The translations under genes and the position numbers were made by a program. Of a DNA stretch of 63,530 nucleotides, positions 26,653 through 36,815 are shown piece after piece. Within the stretch, counting starts at the first letter, position 1. The number at the start of each line of letters is the position of its first letter. Location: positions 1-63,530 of the forward strand of contig NZ_ARZA01000236.1 in the NCBI RefSeq assembly GCF_000387765.1, read 5' to 3'. The notes under the pieces were generated by a model. The model did no database searches. It saw nothing but the letters and a program-made list of their open reading frames with translations, and was not told the DNA's origin. Source of the stretch: Caldisalinibacter kiritimatiensis (GTDB lineage: Bacteria; Bacillota; Clostridia; Tissierellales; Caldisalinibacteraceae).

Positions 26653-29600
26653 CTATCTCACCATTTTATTTTTAAATGTAATTTCTTTTGAATTATTATT
26701 TAGCCCTAAATATTGAGCAATGATTTCTTTAGCTACAGGTGCTGCATATCCTCCATGCCCACCTTGAAAAATTACTGTAGCAACTGCTATCTGTGGGTCA
26801 TCATAAGGTGCAAATGCAACAAACCATGCATAATTATCATATTCTTCTCCAGTAACTGGGTTTATTCCATCCTTTTGAGCTGTACCTGTTTTGGCACCTA
26901 CATCCACAGGAAAATTTCTAAAGTGAGAATATGCTGTTCCTCCTGGTTTAGTTACCTCCAGCATACCTTTCTTTACAATATCAATATTTTCTCTTTTTAT
27001 TGATACTTTTTCCTGACTTCTCTCAATGTTATAAGTTGACTCTCTCCCATCATATTTTTGAATCTTTTTCACAACACTTACTTTATTTCTGACTCCGCTA
27101 TTCGCAAGAGTAGCTATATAATTAGCCATCTGAATAGGTGTATATCTATTTGCACCTTGTCCTATAGCTACATTAAGATTGTCAGCGTCTTTCCATGAAG
27201 CTTGATTTAAATAGCTATATTTAATTATATCAGCTAAAGGTATACCTTTTTCATTTTTCTTCAAAGCATCTAACCCTAAATTGTTCAGTTTATTTATAAC
27301 TTCAATTCTAGATGGAATCTGATTTAACTCTACCCAACTAACTATTTCATTTATTATTGCATTCTTATCTATATCCTTAGATATATCTACGATGTAGTTA
27401 TCGATGTTAGCTGTTAAAAATCTTCTTAAATAAACCTTAGTAGTATTTATTTTATCTTGAGGATTAGGGACACCACCATATGTTTCGCTTGGAATATCTA
27501 TTTCTATTCCTGTTTCATCGTTAAGTCCAAATTCATTAGCAACATTTATTATATCTTGTAAATCTACTTTTACATCTAGGTTTTTACCAGTTCTTCTATC
27601 ATCTTTATTAAGGGTCAATGTGTAAAAATAATAGTTACATGAATCTCTTATGGCATCATAAAGATTTTCAGAACCATGAGTTCCCCTCGAACTATTCCAT
27701 ATCCAACATCCAAATCTTTTATTTCCAATATCTATATACCCTTTTGTTAATAACTTATCTTCAGGGTCCAATCCCTTTTCTAATGCTGCTAATGCTGTTA
27801 TCATTTTAAATGTAGAACCAGGTTGTATAGCAGTTTGCAAAGCAATATTGTACAAAGGTCTTGGAGCTAAAGGGTCCTTTGAATCTATAGATAATTCATC
27901 CCAATCCTCTGTAGATATACCAGTAGAAAAAAGATTAGGGTCATATGCTGGATAATTAGCTAAAGCTAAAACCTCACCTGTTTTTACATCTATAGCCACT
28001 ACTGAACCTGAAGTCGCGTTTTTGAAGGCTTCTCTATAGTTATAATCTCCCCATTTACTTTTAAATACCCCACCTTTTTGTATCTCCTCTAATGCGTGTT
28101 TAAGAGCTTTTTCTGCTACTTGCTGTAGCTCAGCATCTATTGTAAGATATAATTCATCTCCTGGTATAGCCTTTTCCGCATCTATTCCCCTTATCGTATT
28201 CCCTAATGCATCAACTTCAACTTTCTTTAATCCGTCTACTCCATTTAAATATTCTTCAAACTTTTCTTCAATACCGGTTTTACCTATTAAATCATTAGGT
28301 GAATATCCTAGTTCTCCAATATACTTATCTATTTCATATCTTTGTGATATTTTACCTAAATAACCCAAAATATGTGCTGCTGTTTTTTCCATTGGATAAT
28401 ATCTCATAGGTTCAACAGCAACCTTTACTCCTAGTAAATCTAAATTATGTTCAGAAATTTTTGCGACAGTTTCATCTTTAATTCCAGATGCAATATTAAC
28501 CGGCTGATACGCTCTATAACCTTGTTTATCTAACCTATCCTTTAATAAAAAAATATATCTTGCTTCATAACAACTCAAACTTTTATCTATATTATATTTT
28601 TTTCTTAATATATTAAATGTTTCATGCGCACTACTACCTTCAGGTATTTTATGTGTCGATTTATTTAACCAGCTTTTTTTATCTATTAGTGGCATATATT
28701 CCCATTTAGCAATTGATATTCGTGGATTTAACTCTTTAAGCATTAATTTTTGAGCAAATCCTTTTACATCATCATGAGTTATTATTTCACTTATAAACCC
28801 TTTGGCTTTACCTATTTCAATTAAAGCTTCTTTTGCTTCAAGTTCATTTTGTAGACCAAAATCACTTAAAAAAGCTAACTTACTAGTCTCATCTTTATAT
28901 TCGTAAATTACTTTGCCATCTTTCACCTCACATATAATAGGTAAAAATATATTATTTTTATTGAATTTATTTAATAACATTTTTCCAGGTACAATTTTCT
29001 TTTCAATACCATTTTCTTTATTTATTATAAACTCATTGCTAAAAAGATTATCTACGACAATATCCAGATTTAATACAATACTTATAAAATCTTCTTTAGC
29101 TGAAGTTTCTATAGTAATTTCATTGAATGCATTAATATCAGGATTACTAATTAAACTTCTTTTTATTTCTTTATAATTATTATCAAAAGTAAAACTATAT
29201 GGTTCAAGTTTAAATATAGTATTTAAACCTTTATTTTCAAGTAGTTCATATGCCTTTTTCCTTACTATTCCATGACCCAAAATCTTTTTAACTATTTTTT
29301 CATCATTATTAATTAATCTCATTAACGCATCCTTAGGACCAATCCTAAGATTAAAATTATTTTCTTTTTTCCATTTATTAATGTCTATATCGTTTTTATA
29401 TGAATATACTACTTTATTCTCATTACTTAATTTTATACTAATAGGAACTTCTATACCTTCATTTTCTAGTACGTTTACAGCTTTTCTTCCAACTAGATAA
29501 TGAAATTCTTCTTTATATGATTCTCTCTTATAATAAGCCTCTAATAATTCGGACATTAGATTATTGTCTATGAATATCTCTACAAATTTATCAATAGGTT

Positions 29601-30006
29601 CTTCACTGTATTTATAATAATAGCTTTCATCTTTAAATTTAATTTCATTTAATACTATTGGAAAATCATCTTCATATCTTTCTCCTTCTTCTTCTAATAA
29701 TTTAACAAGTCTAAGTGCTATATCATTAAATTGCTCTTTATCAATTTCATCTTTCATTATTTGCACTGTAAAACTCGGCCTAGTTCCAGCTAAAAGCCTA
29801 CCATATCTATCATAAATATTTCCTCTTGGCGCCGTTATTTCTATATTTTTCAATCGTCTCATATCAGACTTTTTTCTATATTCATCACCTTGTACAATCG
29901 TTAGAGTAGCCAATCTAAAGAAAATAACTAGAAATAAAACAACAGAAGCTAATAATAATATTGTATATCTATCCTTCAATTTATTTATTAAACTTATTAT
30001 AATCAC
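26653..30006 (-). CDS. mrdA: Penicillin-binding protein 2 (elongation transpeptidase), unusually long
   Basis: Class B PBP that cross-links peptidoglycan in the elongasome. One TM lies near residues 14-34. The N-terminal pedestal/dimerisation region is greatly enlarged: the catalytic Ser731 (PGSTFK) falls where E. coli PBP2 has Ser330. The other transpeptidase motifs are SCN in DSCNYYFYT and KTGTAQ near residue 1040. The extra 400 or so residues lie before the catalytic domain and contain repeated acidic/lysine-rich helical stretches. Another insertion follows SCN. The GTG start overlaps the mreD stop (GTGA). mreBCD-mrdA is the conserved shape operon. Confidence 0.94.
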   Translation of the reverse strand: MIIISLINKLKDRYTILLLASVVLFLVIFFRLATLTIVQGDEYRKKSDMRRLKNIEITAPRGNIYDRYGRLLAGTRPSFTVQIMKDEIDKEQFNDIALRLVKLLEEEGERYEDDFPIVLNEIKFKDESYYYKYSEEPIDKFVEIFIDNNLMSELLEAYYKRESYKEEFHYLVGRKAVNVLENEGIEVPISIKLSNENKVVYSYKNDIDINKWKKENNFNLRIGPKDALMRLINNDEKIVKKILGHGIVRKKAYELLENKGLNTIFKLEPYSFTFDNNYKEIKRSLISNPDINAFNEITIETSAKEDFISIVLNLDIVVDNLFSNEFIINKENGIEKKIVPGKMLLNKFNKNNIFLPIICEVKDGKVIYEYKDETSKLAFLSDFGLQNELEAKEALIEIGKAKGFISEIITHDDVKGFAQKLMLKELNPRISIAKWEYMPLIDKKSWLNKSTHKIPEGSSAHETFNILRKKYNIDKSLSCYEARYIFLLKDRLDKQGYRAYQPVNIASGIKDETVAKISEHNLDLLGVKVAVEPMRYYPMEKTAAHILGYLGKISQRYEIDKYIGELGYSPNDLIGKTGIEEKFEEYLNGVDGLKKVEVDALGNTIRGIDAEKAIPGDELYLTIDAELQQVAEKALKHALEEIQKGGVFKSKWGDYNYREAFKNATSGSVVAIDVKTGEVLALANYPAYDPNLFSTGISTEDWDELSIDSKDPLAPRPLYNIALQTAIQPGSTFKMITALAALEKGLDPEDKLLTKGYIDIGNKRFGCWIWNSSRGTHGSENLYDAIRDSCNYYFYTLTLNKDDRRTGKNLDVKVDLQDIINVANEFGLNDETGIEIDIPSETYGGVPNPQDKINTTKVYLRRFLTANIDNYIVDISKDIDKNAIINEIVSWVELNQIPSRIEVINKLNNLGLDALKKNEKGIPLADIIKYSYLNQASWKDADNLNVAIGQGANRYTPIQMANYIATLANSGVRNKVSVVKKIQKYDGRESTYNIERSQEKVSIKRENIDIVKKGMLEVTKPGGTAYSHFRNFPVDVGAKTGTAQKDGINPVTGEEYDNYAWFVAFAPYDDPQIAVATVIFQGGHGGYAAPVAKEIIAQYLGLNNNSKEITFKNKMVR

Positions 30007-30512
30007 CCCCTTCTATTACTGCCAAAGTTCAATTGAGGATTTTTGTAAATTTTAGCAATTCTACTATATATAAAAATAGATATAATTGAATTGTAAACAG
30101 CTTCTGCAAAAGCTATTTCTTTAACGATATGTACTATAGTAGTATTAATACCTAAAAAATACATACATAGATAATAAGCTAAATGAAATCCTACGGTAGA
30201 TATGACAGTAACAACGAAAGGGATTAATTTGTTTTCCCTAAATAAATTTTGATTTGTTACTCCTAAAATATACCCTATAAAAAAATATATTAAAGCATGT
30301 ACACCTATTACACTATCAAATATAATATCTTGTAAGAAACCTATAGTTAAACCAATAGTACTACTAGCTTTTCTATTGGTTAATAATCCAAAAACTACTA
30401 CTAATATCAGGCCTGTATTAGGAACTACGCCAAAAAACTCAAAAAAGTGTAGCAATGTTGACTGAAATATGAAATTTAATATTATTATGCTGAAGATTAT
30501 AAAAAATCTCAC
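30003..30512 (-). CDS. mreD: Rod shape-determining protein MreD
   Basis: Small integral membrane protein of 169 residues with five or six hydrophobic segments, typical of MreD (FFEFFGVVPNTGLILVV near the N-terminus, then GFLQDIIFDSVIGVHAL). It joins MreC to the elongasome. It lies 14 bases behind mreC and overlaps mrdA by four bases. Confidence 0.94.
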   Translation of the reverse strand: MRFFIIFSIIILNFIFQSTLLHFFEFFGVVPNTGLILVVVFGLLTNRKASSTIGLTIGFLQDIIFDSVIGVHALIYFFIGYILGVTNQNLFRENKLIPFVVTVISTVGFHLAYYLCMYFLGINTTIVHIVKEIAFAEAVYNSIISIFIYSRIAKIYKNPQLNFGSNRRG

Positions 30513-30526
30513 TTACCTAAACTCCT

Positions 30527-31372
30527 TTATTCTTTTTTTGAAATTATTACAAAAACATCGTATATTTTCTTAAAATCTACTGATGGCTTAATTTTAACTT
30601 GTTTTACAAGTTCATCACTTTTCTGAGATACTTCAACAATATTTCCTATATAAAGCCCTTCCTCATATAAACCACCCAAACCAGAAGTCATAAGCTTGTC
30701 TCCTTTTATAGCATTGGCTTTAGTATCGAAAAAATATCCACTCAAATCACCATCAATACTACCTTCTACAATACCCCCATCTTGGGTCCTCAATACTCTA
30801 AAACTAACTTTACTTCCTTCATCTATTATAGGTAATACTTTTGCCCAATTATCTCCTACTTCTATTACATGCCCCACTAGCCCTTCTTCCACTACTTCAC
30901 CATCTATAACTACTGCTTTTACTACAGAATCTCCTTTTTTAATGCCATCCTTTAATCCTTTATCAATTGTGAATTTATCAAACCAATTATTTGGATTCTT
31001 TCCTACAACCTGAGCTTTTATAAAATCATATCGTGACTTCTGCTTTAAAATTGCTTCATTTCGTAAAATATCTTCTCTAGCTATAATATCTTCCATTTCT
31101 CTATTTATTTTTTTTAGTCTTGCTATTTCTTTTTTAAATTGCTCATTTTCCTCTTTTAACTTAGTAAAATTTGCAATTGAATTAAAAGTATTAGATACAG
31201 ATTTACCAATTTTATATACAAATTTCTGTACAGGCGTAACTACATTCCCTATATTATTTTCAACAAATGTAATACTATTTCTATCTTTTGATGTCAAACT
31301 TATAATAATAATTAGAATGATAGTAACTACAGTTACTATCATTCTATTGCCATACTTTTTAAATATTGACAT
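30527..31372 (-). CDS. mreC: Rod shape-determining protein MreC
   Basis: Bitopic elongasome scaffold of 281 residues. The TM is at about 10-28, a coiled coil at about 65-105 (TKLKEENEQFKKEIARLKK) and the C-terminal beta-barrel pair contains VVGKNPNNWFDKFTIDKG and the late VSFRVLRTQDGG. It activates PBP2 and binds MreD. It is 19 bases behind mreB. Confidence 0.96.
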   Translation of the reverse strand: MSIFKKYGNRMIVTVVTIILIIIISLTSKDRNSITFVENNIGNVVTPVQKFVYKIGKSVSNTFNSIANFTKLKEENEQFKKEIARLKKINREMEDIIAREDILRNEAILKQKSRYDFIKAQVVGKNPNNWFDKFTIDKGLKDGIKKGDSVVKAVVIDGEVVEEGLVGHVIEVGDNWAKVLPIIDEGSKVSFRVLRTQDGGIVEGSIDGDLSGYFFDTKANAIKGDKLMTSGLGGLYEEGLYIGNIVEVSQKSDELVKQVKIKPSVDFKKIYDVFVIISKKE

Positions 31373-31391
31373 TTTATCACCAACTCAATAA

Positions 31392-32423
31392 TTATTTGGC
31401 TCTACTTGATGCTAAAGATGTTCTTTTTATGGTATTATACTCTTCAAGTGCTCTACCAGTTCCTAAAGCAACACAATCTAATGGATTTTCTGCTATTTTA
31501 ACTGGCATTCCAGTTTCTTTTTTAACTAATCTATCTAATCCATCTAACAATGCTCCACCACCAGTCAATACAATACCTTGTTCCATTATATCAGCAGCTA
31601 ATTCAGGTGGCGTTTTCTCTAATGTATATTTTATAGCATCTATTATGCTTTCAACTGGTTCTCTTAATGCTCCAAGAATCTCAGTTGATGTTACTTTAAT
31701 TGTTTTTGGTAATCCTGAAACTAAATCTCTTCCCCTTATATTCATACTTTCCTCTTTAGATTTTTTATCTGCTGAACCTATTTGTATCTTTACTTCTTCT
31801 GCTGTTCTCTCTCCTATCATTAAATTATATTCTTTTTTTACATATTGAACTATTGATTCGTCTAGTTCATCTCCACCTACTCTTATAGATTTACTTGTAA
31901 CAATACCACCTAATGAAATAATTGCTACTTCGGTAGTTCCTCCACCGATATCTACTACCATACTACCTGTTGGCTCTTCAACCGGAAGGTCTGCACCAAT
32001 TGCAGCTGCCATTGGTTCTTCTATAAGATGTGCCTCTCTAGCTCCGGCTTGTATAGCTGCTTCTTCTACTGCTCTCTTTTCTACTTCAGTAACACCTGAA
32101 GGCACACAAATAACAACCCTAGGTTGTACAAATAATCTTTTTTGATAAACCTTCTTAATAAAATATTTTAACATACTTTGAGTAACATTAAAATCTGCTA
32201 TAACACCATCCTTCATAGGTCTAACTGCTATAATATCTCCTGGTGTTCTTCCTATCATTCTCTTTGCTTCTTCACCTACAGCAAGAACCTTGTTAGTTTT
32301 TATATTTATTGCAACAACTGAAGGTTCTCTTAAAACAATTCCTTTACCCTTTGCATAAACAAGAGTATTAGCTGTTCCTAAGTCTATTCCCATATCTTTT
32401 GAAAACATATTTAGTAGTCCCAT
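31392..32423 (-). CDS. mreB: Actin-like shape protein MreB
   Basis: Bacterial actin that positions the lateral wall machinery. The phosphate-1 loop [10 protein letters not shown] and [12 protein letters not shown], with the adenosine motif LTGGGALL, are all present. The 343-aa length is normal. It is preceded by GGAAGGAG and heads mreBCD-mrdA, which follows radC in the same transcript. Confidence 0.98.
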   Translation of the reverse strand: MGLLNMFSKDMGIDLGTANTLVYAKGKGIVLREPSVVAINIKTNKVLAVGEEAKRMIGRTPGDIIAVRPMKDGVIADFNVTQSMLKYFIKKVYQKRLFVQPRVVICVPSGVTEVEKRAVEEAAIQAGAREAHLIEEPMAAAIGADLPVEEPTGSMVVDIGGGTTEVAIISLGGIVTSKSIRVGGDELDESIVQYVKKEYNLMIGERTAEEVKIQIGSADKKSKEESMNIRGRDLVSGLPKTIKVTSTEILGALREPVESIIDAIKYTLEKTPPELAADIMEQGIVLTGGGALLDGLDRLVKKETGMPVKIAENPLDCVALGTGRALEEYNTIKRTSLASSRAK

Positions 32424-32451
32424 TATCTCCTGCTCCTTCCTATATGTTAAC

Positions 32452-33147
32452 TTATATTAAGTTTTCTTCTTTAAAGCTAAAGTATATTCCATCTCCAATC
32501 ACTATGTGGTCTAATACATCAATCCCTATAATTTTACCAGCTTCAATTATACGATTGGTAATGTTTATATCTTCCCTACTCGGAGTAGGGTCCCCACTAG
32601 GATGATTGTGTACTAAAATTATAGATGCACTACTCTTTAATATAGCTTCTTTAAAAACTTCTCTTGGATGAACTATAGAAGCATTTAAACTACCTACTGA
32701 AATCTCATTTATAGTTATTACTTGATTTTTAGTATCTAATAATATAATTTTAAAATATTCTTTTTTAAGATATCTCATATCTTCCATTACTAAATTTGCA
32801 ACATGTAACGGAGAATTCACTTTAACCTTTTCCTTCGCTACTGTTTTAGATATTCTTCTACCTAATTCTATCGCTGCTAGAATTTGAGCTGCTTTGCACT
32901 TACCTACACCCTTTATTCTAGTTAAATCTCCAATCTCAGCTTCTGCTAAAAACTGCAGCCCTTTATTATTAAGTGCTAACATTCGTTGTGAAATTCCAAT
33001 TGCTGTATCTTCTTTATTACCAGTCCTTATTATTATAGCCAGTAACTCAGAATTAGATAATACTTTAGAACCATATTTATACAATTTTTCTCTAGGTCTT
33101 TCATCCTCAGGTAAATCTTTAATAGTATAACTCGTATAATCCCCCAT
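32452..33147 (-). CDS. radC: RadC-family JAB/MPN-domain protein
   Basis: A 231-residue protein with an N-terminal helix-hairpin-helix (IKGVGKCKA) and a C-terminal JAB domain carrying the metal motif [14 protein letters not shown]. It was once linked to DNA repair; its role is unresolved. GGAGGAG precedes the ATG. The maf-radC-mreB order is conserved in Firmicutes. Confidence 0.96.
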   Translation of the reverse strand: MGDYTSYTIKDLPEDERPREKLYKYGSKVLSNSELLAIIIRTGNKEDTAIGISQRMLALNNKGLQFLAEAEIGDLTRIKGVGKCKAAQILAAIELGRRISKTVAKEKVKVNSPLHVANLVMEDMRYLKKEYFKIILLDTKNQVITINEISVGSLNASIVHPREVFKEAILKSSASIILVHNHPSGDPTPSREDINITNRIIEAGKIIGIDVLDHIVIGDGIYFSFKEENLI

Positions 33148-33166
33148 AGCTCCTCCAAGATTTAGT

Positions 33167-33745
33167 TTATAATATTTTAAAGTTAAAATGTTTCTCTAAT
33201 AAATATTCTACTTTACTAATAGGTAACCCTACTACATTAAGATATGACCCTTTTATTCTTTCAACTAGTAAAGCTCCATAGCCTTGAATGCCATATGCAC
33301 CAGCCTTATCTTTATACTCTTCTGTAGCAAGATACCTCTTTATCTTATCATTAGTTAAGTCTTTAAATTTAACTTGAGTCTTCCCACAATCTACTACTTT
33401 CTTATATGTTCCACTTTCCATAATACAAATACCTGTTATTACACTGTGTTCTTTACCACTTAATGCTTTTAACATCTTAAATGCTTCACTTTCATCTTCT
33501 GGTTTTCCCAATATATGATTATGATACACAATAGTATCTGCTGCAAGTATAATTTTTCCTTTTTCAACTTTATTAGCTACATCATACGCCTTTTCAAAGG
33601 CTAAAGTCATGGCAACTATTTCGGGCTTCTCGTCATTATTAACTTTTTCATCAATATCACTTGTTATAACTTCTATATCTACATTAAAATTAGATAAAAT
33701 TTCTTTTCTTCTAGGAGAACCTGATGCTAAAACTATCTGTCTCAT
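33167..33745 (-). CDS. maf: Maf-family nucleoside triphosphate pyrophosphatase
   Basis: Hydrolyses non-canonical or selected NTPs (dTTP/UTP type) to the monophosphate. The signature ASGSPRRKE is at residues 7-15, AADTIVYH supplies the catalytic Asp, and GYGALLVERIKGSY is near the C-terminus. The 192-aa length is normal. It lies between a small membrane protein and radC. Confidence 0.95.
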   Translation of the reverse strand: MRQIVLASGSPRRKEILSNFNVDIEVITSDIDEKVNNDEKPEIVAMTLAFEKAYDVANKVEKGKIILAADTIVYHNHILGKPEDESEAFKMLKALSGKEHSVITGICIMESGTYKKVVDCGKTQVKFKDLTNDKIKRYLATEEYKDKAGAYGIQGYGALLVERIKGSYLNVVGLPISKVEYLLEKHFNFKIL

Positions 33746-33760
33746 TTAATCACCTATCCG

Positions 33761-34009
33761 CTATATTCTTTTAAATATTAAAATTGCTAATACAATTCCT
33801 ATTATACTAGCTACATTTATATCAATCATTAGTCCAAATGTCATATCAATAACATTTAAATCAATATGCACTGGTTGAAATCCTATAGGATAACTTTTAT
33901 TTAGGAAAGGTACTTGATCACTTAATATATCTCCTAATATGCCCCCTATTATTATACCTACTATTAACAAAGTAATTAACAGTAGTGTATTCCTATTTCT
34001 TGCTCTCAT
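33761..34009 (-). CDS. DUF4321 small membrane protein
   Basis: An 82-residue protein with two hydrophobic segments (about 10-28 and 57-80) separated by a short loop with FLNKSYPIGFQPVHIDLNVI, the pattern of DUF4321. The function is unknown; it is regularly found just before maf in clostridia. GGAGG sits six bases before the ATG at 34009, while an ATG one codon earlier is too close to it. Confidence 0.85.
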   Translation of the reverse strand: MRARNRNTLLLITLLIVGIIIGGILGDILSDQVPFLNKSYPIGFQPVHIDLNVIDMTFGLMIDINVASIIGIVLAILIFKRI

Positions 34010-34030
34010 CATATTCCTCCTTAATTATTG

Positions 34031-34546
34031 CTATATAAAGTTGTTTAATAAGTTACCTCTTAACTTTGTAGAAATAAAAATTGCAGCAAGTCCTACAAAA
34101 TATCCTGTGAAAAGACTTACTAATAACATCACTGGAAGATAGTAAAATATTTTTATATTTTCCATGATTATACTTGCAACAGTTATCTGGCCAATATTAT
34201 GAAAAATAGCACCAAATATACTTACACCAATTAAACTAAAAAATTCTGAAAAAAATCTATATATGATAAACATAATTATTACACTTAATATTGTACCAGT
34301 AATACTATAAAAAAAGCTAGATAGATTACCAGTAGCAAGTACAAAAGTTATACTTCTTAATCCACCTACTATTAGTGCATCTTTAAATCCGAAGACAACT
34401 AAAGTTACTAGACTAACTATATTAGCTAGTCCTAATTTTGCTCCTGGAGCTATAAAAGGTACAGGTATAAAAGTTTCTATAATACTTAAACCTAATGCTA
34501 GAGCTACTAGCAGAGACAAGAAAACTAATTTTCTTAATTGGTTCAA
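34031..34546 (-). CDS. Gx-transporter / heptaprenyl diphosphate synthase component I family
   Basis: Hydrophobic protein of 171 residues with about five membrane segments. The block FIPVPFIAPGAKLGLANIVSL is typical of this family, which is annotated either as component I of a prenyl synthase or as a Gx transporter; a substrate-binding subunit of an ECF-type transporter is the more believable reading. It starts at TTG behind AAGGTGAT. In other clostridia it follows the NusG-domain-II protein and a flavin-linked role has been suggested; that is inference here. Confidence 0.87.
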   Translation of the reverse strand: MNQLRKLVFLSLLVALALGLSIIETFIPVPFIAPGAKLGLANIVSLVTLVVFGFKDALIVGGLRSITFVLATGNLSSFFYSITGTILSVIIMFIIYRFFSEFFSLIGVSIFGAIFHNIGQITVASIIMENIKIFYYLPVMLLVSLFTGYFVGLAAIFISTKLRGNLLNNFI

Positions 34547-34563
34547 TTATATCACCTTTTCGT

Positions 34564-34950
34564 TTAATAACTTATAGAGTCAATATCATCTTCTTTATCT
34601 GTATCCTCGGAGACTAGCTCAATAACAAGCCTATTAGGCAAACAAACTATTACTTCACCAGGTTTAGATATCCATCCTTGTTTTACATCTAGCTTATCGG
34701 GACAATCAGCTTCTATAACTCTAACTCTATCTTTTCCAAATAAAAGCTTGTTATATCCAAACTTCGTTCTAACTTCAAGGGTTTTTTCATTCATTTCTGG
34801 TCCCAGTGCAATCTTTTTATACATTTCTCCATTAACTTTGATTAATGCATACAATTGTTTATCATTAGCTATATTCCCTTTGGTAAAATATAATCCAAGC
34901 AAGCTTACTAATATAACAAATACAATTAAAACCTTGTCCCATTTAGTCAT
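34564..34950 (-). CDS. NusG domain II-containing membrane-anchored protein
   Basis: A 128-residue protein with an N-terminal TM (about 6-23) and a beta-rich extracytoplasmic domain of NusG-domain-II type (RVRVIEADCPDKLDVKQGWI, then GEVIVCLPNRLVIEL). Family members often sit beside the Gx-transporter protein and Rnf genes. It is the first gene of the transcript that continues through maf, radC, mre, mrdA and min. The function is unknown. Confidence 0.87.
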   Translation of the reverse strand: MTKWDKVLIVFVILVSLLGLYFTKGNIANDKQLYALIKVNGEMYKKIALGPEMNEKTLEVRTKFGYNKLLFGKDRVRVIEADCPDKLDVKQGWISKPGEVIVCLPNRLVIELVSEDTDKEDDIDSISY

Positions 34951-35094
34951 CTATTACACCCTTCAGCATTGAATTAACATTAATATACATACTTTTACAA
35001 TTTTAGTTTATCATCTACTAATATCTTTTACAAGATACAATTTTTTCTTCAAGTACAATTTTTATAGAACAATCTCTGTTATATGTTTACTATT

Positions 35095-35124
35095 AATATA
35101 GTTATTTTGTTATAACTTTGTCAA
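35095..35124 (-). promoter_or_regulatory. Sigma-A-type promoter for the shape/division gene string
   Basis: TTGACA at 35124-35119 and TATATT at 35100-35095 (minus strand), spaced 18 bases. It lies about 145 bases upstream of the NusG-domain-II gene, in a gap of 260 bases with no other gene. It is the only near-consensus promoter I could see before the string of minus-strand genes down to mgsA. Confidence 0.5.
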
Positions 35125-35192
35125 GTACATTATAAGACTATAATTAACAATATAATTTAAGTTTTTATAATTATAACATATATTCAAAGAAT

Positions 35193-35234
35193 AGTTAATT
35201 AAAAGCGACCAAAACTGGTCGCTTTTAATTAACT
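35193..35234 (-). terminator. Terminator after rnfB
   Basis: A perfect 18-base stem (35193-35210 with 35217-35234) around loop aaaact; the GC core is agcgacc/ggtcgct. It overlaps the rnfB stop and has T-runs on both strands. It separates the Rnf operon from the shape/division genes. Confidence 0.92.
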
Positions 35235-36219
35235 ATTTAAGTTTTATTGCATCTTTAGGACATTTTTCTGCACAAACCCCGCATCCTATACATTTATCCT
35301 CTATAACCTTATGAGGTTGTTTTAATTCTCCTTCTATTGCATCCACTGGACAATTTTTAGCGCAGATAGTACATCCTACACAATCTTCTTCAACGATTTC
35401 TGCTTTCTTTCTATTTTCTAGTTGAGCAGTTATGGCTTTTGTAGGACATTTTTCTGCACAAAGCATACAATTTTTACATTTGTCATAGTTTATCTTTGGT
35501 AAATTGTTTTCGAATTCAATTGCATCAAACGGACAAGCTTTTACGCATAATTGGCAACCAATACATCCAACAGTACAACTTTGTTTTACTTCTTTTCCAA
35601 AGTCTTTACTATTACAATCAACAAATACTTTTTGTGAATAAGGTACCATTTCTATCACTGACTTTGGACATGCATCTACACAATTACCGCAACCTGTACA
35701 CTTTTCAGGATCTATAACCGCCACGCCATCTATTATCTTTATAGCATCAAAATTACATGCATCAACACAAGTACCAAATCCTAAACAGCCATACTCACAA
35801 GCTTTATTACCGCCTGCTACCATTGCAGCTGCTTTACAATCTTCTATTCCTTTATATTCATATCTTTCTTTAGATACTGAATTGTTACCTTTACATTTAA
35901 CTCTTGCTACTTTCTTTTCTCCTGCTTCTGCATTTACACCCATAATTTCTCCAATTTTTCCAGCTGATTCAGCTCCTCCTACAGGACATCCGTTTACCGG
36001 AGCTTTTCCCGCAGCTACAGCACTTGCAAATCCATCACATCCTGGATATCCACAAGCACCACAGTTAGCTCCAGGAAGAGCTTCTCTAATAGCCTCAACT
36101 TTCGGGTCAACTTCTACAGCAAATACTTTTGAAGCAATCGCTAACCCAATACCAAATAATAATCCTAATCCTCCAAGAGTTAAAACTGCACTTAATATAC
36201 TATTCATTATTGAAGTCAC
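35233..36219 (-). CDS. rnfB: Rnf complex subunit RnfB (polyferredoxin)
   Basis: Electron-entry subunit that takes electrons from ferredoxin. An N-terminal TM is followed by a four-Cys FeS domain ([15 protein letters not shown]) and then about six ferredoxin-type cluster motifs, for example [24 protein letters not shown] and [12 protein letters not shown]. The multi-cluster tail is typical of clostridial/acetogen RnfB and is longer than the proteobacterial form. It is the last gene of rnfCDGEAB, three bases behind rnfA. Confidence 0.97.
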   Translation of the reverse strand: MTSIMNSILSAVLTLGGLGLLFGIGLAIASKVFAVEVDPKVEAIREALPGANCGACGYPGCDGFASAVAAGKAPVNGCPVGGAESAGKIGEIMGVNAEAGEKKVARVKCKGNNSVSKERYEYKGIEDCKAAAMVAGGNKACEYGCLGFGTCVDACNFDAIKIIDGVAVIDPEKCTGCGNCVDACPKSVIEMVPYSQKVFVDCNSKDFGKEVKQSCTVGCIGCQLCVKACPFDAIEFENNLPKINYDKCKNCMLCAEKCPTKAITAQLENRKKAEIVEEDCVGCTICAKNCPVDAIEGELKQPHKVIEDKCIGCGVCAEKCPKDAIKLK

Positions 36220-36222
36220 CTC

Positions 36223-36801
36223 CTATACTACTGAAAGTCCAGAGAATCCTAAGAATGCTATTGCCATTAATCCCGCTGTAATTAAAGCAATAGGGAATCC
36301 TTTTAATGACTCTGGCACATCAGCTAACACTAACCTTTCTCTTATTCCTGCGAATAAAACTATCGCAAGTGTAAATCCAATAGCCGCTCCAATAGCATGA
36401 GTTATAGTTTGTAACAATGTATATTCAGCTTGTATATTTAATATAGCTAAACCTAAAACCGCACAGTTTGTTGTAATAAGTGGTAAATAAACCCCTAATG
36501 CTTCATATAGCGTTGGACTTGCTTTTTTAACGAACATTTCAACCAACTGAACTAATGAAGCAATAACAAGGATAAATGCTATAGTCTGTAAATATTCTAA
36601 GCCCAAGTTAGCTAAAATTGCCTTCTGTACAATATATGTGATAATTGAAGATAAAGTCATTACAAATGTAACGGCCATACCCATACCGAAAGCAGTCTCA
36701 ACTTGCTTAGATACACCTAAGAACGGACATATACCTAAGAATCTAGAAAGTACAAAGTTGTTTACTAATATGGCACTAACTAATATAGCAACAAATTCCA
36801 T
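36223..36801 (-). CDS. rnfA: Rnf complex subunit RnfA
   Basis: Integral membrane subunit of 192 residues with six TM segments, homologous to RnfE and NqrE. NNFVLSRFLGICPFLG near the N-terminus and TNCAVLG contain the cysteines that bind the intramembrane 2Fe-2S cluster together with RnfE. It lies 14 bases behind rnfE. Confidence 0.97.
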   Translation of the reverse strand: MEFVAILVSAILVNNFVLSRFLGICPFLGVSKQVETAFGMGMAVTFVMTLSSIITYIVQKAILANLGLEYLQTIAFILVIASLVQLVEMFVKKASPTLYEALGVYLPLITTNCAVLGLAILNIQAEYTLLQTITHAIGAAIGFTLAIVLFAGIRERLVLADVPESLKGFPIALITAGLMAIAFLGFSGLSVV

Positions 36802-36815
36802 CCTTAACCCTCCTT

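Noticed and set aside
35882-36400. 172-residue plus-strand frame across rnfB and rnfA
   Set aside because: It is antisense to two certain Rnf genes and is rich in Pro/Ala from the complementary reading; no family match is apparent.
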